DNA from: Micromussa lordhowensis
Taxonomy: Eukaryota > Cnidaria > Anthozoa > Scleractinia > Lobophylliidae
Length of the DNA stretch: 64,000 nucleotides
Assembly: GCA_964020085.1 (NCBI GenBank)
Contig: CAXHUQ010001475.1
Span: forward strand, 209,622-273,621
Direction: 5' to 3'
Positions 58,256 through 64,000 of the stretch are shown here, piece by piece. Below the pieces are notes generated by a model that worked only from the letters and a program-made list of their open reading frames with translations, made no database searches and was not told the origin of the DNA. The translations under genes were made by a program, and so were the position numbers. The first letter of the stretch is position 1. The number at the start of each line of letters is the position of its first letter.

Positions 58256-61200
58256 CTAGGTTACAAGCTCCTTGTCAATTAAAGGTTTCCATTTATTGTA
58301 ATAACGTTCATTTGAATTGGTCCTTACTGATATTTGTTTTTCGATTTCGGCCTTGCTTATCACTATTGTAAGATAAGAACAAAAATACAACGGTTCTTTA
58401 TTAATGCTACAACAGTATATGTAGTATTTCGCAATTAGTAAGAGGTGATTAGTTAATTTTAAAAAGCGGTCGTTTTCTATAATACCATACAATATTTTCA
58501 CGGTTGTTAATTCTAGTTTCGCTGCTGTTAGAGTCTCATGCCATTCCAGGAAGGTTTTCCAGAACTCTGTTACCACCGGACATGAAACAAGCATATGCTT
58601 TAGATCTTGTTTTGTTTTTAAGCATAAATAGCAAAGATCACTGCTTGCAAGTTTAGCTTTAAATAACTTGCTTTCAGTAAAAACTATATCATGTAAAGTC
58701 TTGTACTGGAACATAGCTAACTTCGTTTCTAAAGTGATGGAGAAGGCTATGTTAAAGTATCTGCTTATTTGGTCCGGTGGTAACCCATTGGCAATGAGGC
58801 GTTGTTTTACGGTTGGTTCACAAAACGTACATACGTATGCTTCACAAAACTGTTATGAATGACTTTGGTTGTTAACACTTTCAAGTTCTCCCATGGTTGT
58901 ATGAGATGTTCTGACAGTACACCTGTTTGTTTTATTGCGTTTTTATATTCTTGTGGAATAGCGTTTATTAGTCCATAAAAGGTCAAAAAATTTGTTTGCA
59001 ACTGATATCGAAGTTGAAATTCTTCATAGGTGAGGAAATCTAGATTCTGGTCTACAAGGTCTTTTACGGTGTGAACGCCTTTATCAAACCGAGTAAGGAA
59101 AAAGATCATCTTGGTATCAATTTTGATGTCTTGGTTATTCCATATAGTCGTTTTCTTTGTGTATGACATGTTATTACTCTGCATATCCTTAAACTCAAAC
59201 CAGTACTGTAGCATTCTCTCATAAAAAAAGTGGTAGCTCTTTGATGTTGAAATCCTTGCTGTTACAGTTACAGGTTGAGAGGAAGGTTAAGCCTCCCAAG
59301 TGTGATGTGGCTTCATTGGGACTAACCGTCCATGCCGAGTTTTCGCTCAGATGGAATCGCTTTATCCAAATGGACTTTAAGGCTTTGTTCATTAACGTAA
59401 AATCAATCATATTTAGGCCCCCGTTTTTGCGTTTGCCAATAATTGTGTTTTTTTAATTATGGCCATTTTGTTGTCCCAGATAAAATTGAAGGTGACTTTG
59501 TTTACCTGATCAGAGAAGTTTTTAGGGACTGGAAGCACGGATGCATTGTAAATGAGCTTTGAGAGGCCCATAGATTTAACAATGTTAACCTTGCCTAATA
59601 GCGTTAGGTTTCGTCTCTTCCAATTGTTTAAGGTCTTTTCCAAAACATCCAATTTTTCGTAGAAGTTAGGTTTTCCGCTAACCTTTTCCGAGTTGGAGAA
59701 GTGTATTCCTAAAGCAAAAACAGAGTCTTTCGGCCACTTAATGTTGAATGGGGTGTCTTCTCTGTTCTTCCATTTTCCCAACCACATTGCCTCTGACTTT
59801 GTGCGATTAATTTTTAATCCCGAGCATCTTTCGAACTTCTCCAGAAGGTCAAGCAAAACACTCATTGATGCAGGGTTTTTTAGAAAAACTGTAGTGTCAT
59901 CTGCGTACTGTGTGATTTTTATTTCGCGCGCTCCTACTCTGATGCCTTCGATTTTCGGATTTTTCTTAATCGCGAGTGCAAGAATTTCAATACCAATTAT
60001 GAAGAGTGTGCCTGATAGTGGGCAACCTTGTCTGACACCTCGTTCCAGATTGAAAAAATCAGAAGCAAAACCATTGTTTGTGACGCAGCTAGTAATGTTG
60101 CAATAGAATGTTTGTACCCAATTTTTGAAGTCAGGACCAAAATTAAGCTTGTCAAGAGCTTTAAAAAGGAAGTTCCATTCTATGGAATCAAATGCCTTCT
60201 CAAAGTCGAGGAAGATAGCAAGACCGGGGAGGTTTTTTGCTGCGGTGTAGCTAATAATATCACAAATGAGTCTCACATTCTCACCGATGTACCGTCCTTT
60301 AATATAGCCGGTTTGATCAGCGTTTATCACAAGCAGCAGAACGGCTTCCAGCCTTTTTGCGATTGCTTTCGTGGCAATTTTGTAGTCTGTGTTTAGGAGT
60401 GAGATAGGCCTTAGGTTGCCAAGGAGATTGGTCGGTTTGTCTTTTTTCGGTACTAGTGTTATGATACCTCTTGTTTGACAAATTGATAGTTGGCGTTTTT
60501 CAAAGCCATAATTTATGCTTTCAACAACGTTTTGTTTAACGTAATCCCAGAAGAATTTATTAAATTCGCATGTGAAGCCATCTGAGCCCGGGCTTTTACC
60601 ATTGTCCATGTGTTTTAAAGCTTGGTAGCACTCCTGCTCGGTTAGCACGCCTTCACATTTTTTAGATTGCTCTTCATTAAGAGGTGTTAACAGGTTGTTG
60701 TTAAAGAATATATCAAACTCGGAGTCATTGGGATTAACATTTCTAGTAGAGTATAGATTTTTGTAAAAGGTTTTTTCTTCTTCAAGTATTGTTTCTGCGT
60801 CGTCAGTTTCTTCACCGTTAGATAATTTTAGCTTTGAAATCTTTTTCCTTAAGAAGTTTTTTTCTAGATGGAGAAAGTACTTGGAATTTTTTTTTCCGTT
60901 CTCATACCATCGCGCCTTACTACGCAAAATCGTACCTTTTATTTTTTTGTTCGATAGTTTTTCTAATTTTGCCTTTAGTGTATAATACTCGTTCAGCAAA
61001 TTAAGGTCATTCCTCGAGGAACATAGTTTTTCTTGCAGATCGTTCAGTTTTATTAGTAGCTGATTTTCTTTGTCCTTCTGTGATCTAGCTTTTCTTTTGG
61101 AGTACTGCACTGTAAAGCTTCTGATTTCCATCTTGATGACATCCCATTTCAGGCCAAGATCTGAGACGTCCCTGTACTTTTCTATGAAGGCCGGAATGTT

Positions 61201-62031
61201 TTCACACATTTTTTTTACATATTCTTTATCTTCTAACAAGCTTGCGTTAAATTTCCAGAAACCAGGACCTGATTTTTTGCGTTGGTCGAACGATTGTATA
61301 TTCAACATAATAGCAGAGTGGTCTGAGAAAGGAGTGTGCATAATATTACTCTCTTTTGTTACGTAAACTAAATCAGCTGTGATTAGAAAAAAATCTAGTC
61401 GGCTCTGGGACTTGAATGCTTTGTCATGCCACGTAAATGACTGGGCTTTGGGATTTAATTCACGCCAAATCTCCGTGAGAGCGAAGTTAGAGCATAGGTT
61501 TTCGATTTCGTTTATGACAGTATGTTTGTTCGAACCCTGTTTCACACTTTTTCTGTCTATTGGCGTTAGCGCGCAATTGAAATCCCCTCCAATTATGAGG
61601 TTGCTATCTGAAAATCCGCGTAGAGTTTGGTTTAAATCTTGATAAAACTTGATTTGTTGTGGAATGTCATTTGGAGCGTATACATTGGCAAGAACAAGGT
61701 TTCGATTATCCAGTTTGATTTCCAAAATAATTGATCTTCCATTTTTGTCTTTGGTACTTCTCATCACCTCCAATTGATATCTGGGGTTAACAAGAATCAT
61801 TACACCTTTGCTATGGTTTGATCCGTGGCTGTAGAAGATATTTCCACCCCATTCCGATCGCCAGGTGTTTATAGATTGTTCGGTACTAAAGGTTTCTTGG
61901 AGAAAGTAGCAGTGAGCGGTCTGCCTATGAAGCCACTTAAAGATTTTCCTTCGCTTAATAGAATTATTTAAACCTCTTACGTTTAGGGAAATTATTTTAA
62001 AGTTAATTGATGAAATTTCGTGATCCATCAT
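58256..62031 (-). pseudogene. LINE ORF2: endonuclease-reverse transcriptase, three frame breaks
   Basis: Nicks target DNA and primes reverse transcription. About 1,258 codons in all; the first 872 are uninterrupted. The N-terminus has the APE-type endonuclease (SLNVRGLNN, FLQETFS, LANVYAPND, IIGGDFNC, SRLDFFLI, SDHSAIML). The middle has the reverse transcriptase (GKSPGSDGFTCEF, LRPISLLNTDYKI, IFLDFEKAFDSI, VRQGCPLSGTLF, YADDTTVFL). The last third continues in alternating frames: breaks at T7 about 59449-59455, A7 about 59222-59229, and about 58815-58822. Two of the three are in 7-base homopolymers, so sequencing or assembly error is as likely as decay. A CYLC-H-type Cys/His motif (CYLCLKTKQDLKHMLVSC) near the end fits L1/Tx1 C-termini. 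Confidence 0.9.
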
Positions 62032-62435
62032 GCATTAAAGCAGTTACTAATTGACCTGAATTTCTTTGGACTTATCTTAAGCCTAGCTTGTCGTATTTGA
62101 CTCGCTTGCTGTAAGGCGTACCTGTATCTAAAAAAGTAGGATGTAAACACACAATATATGCAAGTGACAAACAAAGTGTTGTCGTCTCTTCCATAAATAA
62201 AAGGAAAGCACATACACAACAATAAGAACATGATGACACCTATTATGTAAAACGCTCCCGAGGGAGTGTTGTGGTTAGCCGGTGTATGCAAATTCGACTC
62301 TGTTTAGGTTGTTTAGAGCTTTATATGAAACTGTACAATGCTTTTTTTATTGATAAAGGCAATTGTATATAAGAGAAGAAACGAGGAATAAAGCTTTAGG
62401 GTAAAAGCATAGTTACAAGAGGCAGAACAGTAAAC
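62032..62435. other. LINE inter-ORF spacer
   Basis: Separates ORF1 from ORF2; no conserved frame. The open stretch on the minus strand at 62028-62291 has no domain and overlaps the ORF2 start. Confidence 0.5.
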
Positions 62436-63377
62436 TTACATTGTGATTTCAGTCTCCATGGGGCTCTCTTTTAAGCGTTCCGGAATGGTTCCACAGGTAA
62501 ATCTTTCTTCGTTTACAAAAAGATGTCGATCAATAACTTTGGAATTTAATCCAAGTGCTCTGGCTTTTTTCATTGCTTTGATCAAAATGCGACGTTCTTG
62601 TTGATTTGCTTTAGCATAGTCCTGCGTAATGTAAGCATCCTGATAGGTTGTGGAATTTTTAAGCTCTCTTTTCCTTGACCATACAAAGTCTCTGTCTTCG
62701 CGACACACAAATCTCGCAATAACTGGCCGCGTTTTTCCAACTGCAGGCTTTCCCACTCTGTGAACGGCATGGAATCGGATATTAGTGACATCTATTTTCA
62801 AATCGTTTTGTATTAGATTAATAATCATTCCTTTGCAATCTTCTCCGTAATCCTCTGGTAGATTCATGAATTTTAAGTTTTCGCGACGCGTGTAGTTCTC
62901 TAACGCAATGTTGTTTTCTCTTTCCACATTAAGAAGTAGCGATGTTTTCTGCAGTTCAGACTTCAGCTCGTCAATTTCCTTTTGTTGAGAGTCTTTGACA
63001 TCTTTATGGGCTTTCAGCTCGGCGGTATGATCTTCGATATACCCCCAGGCTTGTTCAAGAGATTTTTCAATGCCGCTGATGGTTGCTTTTAGACCATCCA
63101 AGTTTTCTTTTATTTCGTGGCGAAAGCAGTCCATGTCTGTCTGGAGTTGCTCTATTTTGTTCTCCAATCTATCGCCCAAAGATTGGATTGAATCGACAAT
63201 TTGTTTCAGGACATCATCAAGGGGGCCGCTGTGTTCTTTTCCGACCTCGTGTTGTTTGCCTGTTGACGTCGCCGCCATCTTGGGTTTCTTCAGGTCAGTC
63301 GACGGTGGGCTATAAGAGAAGGACCTTTCTGTTCTTTTCTTGCCTTTTTTCTTCATAAAAGGAAAGGCATTGACCAA
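62436..63377 (-). CDS. LINE ORF1: L1-type RNA-binding protein
   Basis: 313 codons, intact. Forms trimers that coat LINE RNA and act as a nucleic-acid chaperone in the L1 group. The N-terminus is basic (KKKGKKRTER). Residues about 55-165 form a long coiled coil (IVDSIQSLGDRLENKIEQLQ; QQKEIDELKSELQKTSLLL). Then comes an RRM-like domain (NYTRRENLKFMNLPE is the typical entry motif) and a basic C-terminal domain (HRVGKPAVGKTRPVIARF; KANQQERRILIKAMKKAR). Start chosen at 63377, the first ATG after the leader and the only one that keeps the basic N-terminus. Confidence 0.9.
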   Translation of the reverse strand: MVNAFPFMKKKGKKRTERSFSYSPPSTDLKKPKMAATSTGKQHEVGKEHSGPLDDVLKQIVDSIQSLGDRLENKIEQLQTDMDCFRHEIKENLDGLKATISGIEKSLEQAWGYIEDHTAELKAHKDVKDSQQKEIDELKSELQKTSLLLNVERENNIALENYTRRENLKFMNLPEDYGEDCKGMIINLIQNDLKIDVTNIRFHAVHRVGKPAVGKTRPVIARFVCREDRDFVWSRKRELKNSTTYQDAYITQDYAKANQQERRILIKAMKKARALGLNSKVIDRHLFVNEERFTCGTIPERLKESPMETEITM

Positions 63378-63490
63378 TTCTTGAAGGTTTAGGTTGTTGT
63401 AAATGACATAATTACTCGAGAGTCGAATAGCCCGGCATATTCTAAGAGCTCTTGTAAACGTGACCGTCCGCCATTAACCCGTCACGCCTC

Positions 63491-63505
63491 ATTGTTTTAA
63501 GATTT
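63491..63505. repeat. LINE target-site duplication, 5' side
   Basis: ATTGTTTTAAGATTT, matching 58056-58070 in full. Confidence 0.9.
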
Positions 63506-64000
63506 GATTATCAAGCAAGAAGAGCTAACATTTCCGTTTAATAAGTAAAAGCTACTTATGTAAGAACCAAAAACTGACGCCGTTTTCGCTTAATACCTAA
63601 ACAATGGTATTTCAAGTGCACGGAACCATTCATCTTTATAACACACTTTTTAATTACTCGGGGTGTCTCGCCATTTTTGGAAAAATTTTGGTCAAGGCGT
63701 GCCCAAGTTTGACAGTTTGACAGCCACGACTTTGATTGGACAGATTTTGACAGTGCCTTTATCGTCAATTCAAAGGTGTTTTTTTTGTCGTTTGAAAATC
63801 GCAGCCACTTTGTGTTAACGAGATCATCATATCATGACACTGGCCAGTACAGAGGAAATGTTCGTCGAATTTCAACTTAAAATCGCTAGGACAATCGAGA
63901 TTTATTCGCAAATGCATTGACCGTAAACAGTTTGATGACTTCTCCATCAGTTTAAGGCCGGACCGGGATTTGCATTGCAGTTGTAGTAAAAAGAACAGAG
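63506..64000. other. LINE flank, no gene
   Basis: No supported coding sequence. The short minus-strand open frames at 63556-63768 and 63765-63947 show no domain or splice context. Confidence 0.4.

Larger units (their letters stand above)
58071..63490 (-). mobile_element. Nearly full-length L1/Tx1-type LINE
   Basis: A 5.4-kb non-LTR retrotransposon on the minus strand: short 5' leader (63378-63490), ORF1, a spacer of about 400 bp, ORF2, a short 3' end with AATAAA-like sequence, and a poly(A) tail (T-run at 58068-58080). Identical 15-bp target-site duplications on both sides show a clean, fairly recent, full-length or near-full-length insertion. ORF1 is intact; ORF2 has three single-base frame breaks in its last third. 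Confidence 0.92.

Noticed and set aside
59693..60396. Plus-strand open frames over the LINE
   Set aside because: Antisense shadows of ORF2.

Overview
The window is nuclear DNA of an animal. Genes are split by GT-AG introns with in-phase exon joins, the sequence is AT-rich, and much of it is transposon. The mix (BEN-domain genes, tnp2/DUF4218 transposases, DUF7869-type genes, an L1/Tx1-type LINE, many foldback MITEs) resembles anthozoan cnidarians such as corals and anemones. That placement is inference from family content. No bacterial gene, CRISPR array, or rRNA or tRNA gene was found.

Layout. 0-4 kb: a broken Tc1-type transposase with two histone-like 3' hairpins, then a 1-kb non-autonomous element. 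4.2-9.05 kb: a stand-alone BEN-domain gene (+) with a TATA box and one frame break. 9-13 kb: repeats and a few weak exons. 13.05-28.18 kb: ELEMENT 1, a 15.1-kb DNA transposon. 28.2-28.9 kb: three 63-bp coiled-coil exons of a probable host gene (-). 28.94-43.34 kb: ELEMENT 2, a 14.4-kb DNA transposon of the same design. 43.5-45.75 kb: a 2.2-kb TIR element without a recognised transposase. 46.8-50 kb: an unrecognised two-exon gene (-). 51.3-57.2 kb: a decayed DUF7869-type gene (+). 58.07-63.49 kb: a nearly full-length LINE (-) with 15-bp target-site duplications.

The main discovery is the pair of large elements. Each has ends starting CCCTTG, a 2-bp CA duplication at both edges, dense subterminal repeats, and two divergent genes. 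The rightward gene is a tnp2/DUF4218 (CACTA/EnSpm-like) transposase. The leftward gene encodes a nuclear-type protein with a short N-terminal beta-rich module, basic and coiled-coil stretches, and a C-terminal BEN DNA-binding domain. In element 2 every one of the 10 BEN-gene exons and 12 transposase exons joins in phase without a stop. In element 1 the transposase is decayed (in-frame TGA, lost exons) but the BEN gene is largely preserved. The subterminal repeats of element 2 are GGAATTCC palindromes; BEN domains are known to bind palindromic DNA. The proposal is that the BEN protein does the job of plant En/Spm TnpA: it binds the subterminal repeats while the tnp2 protein cuts the ends. The stand-alone BEN gene at 4.2 kb has the same architecture and may be a relative of the transposon-borne one, or a former one.
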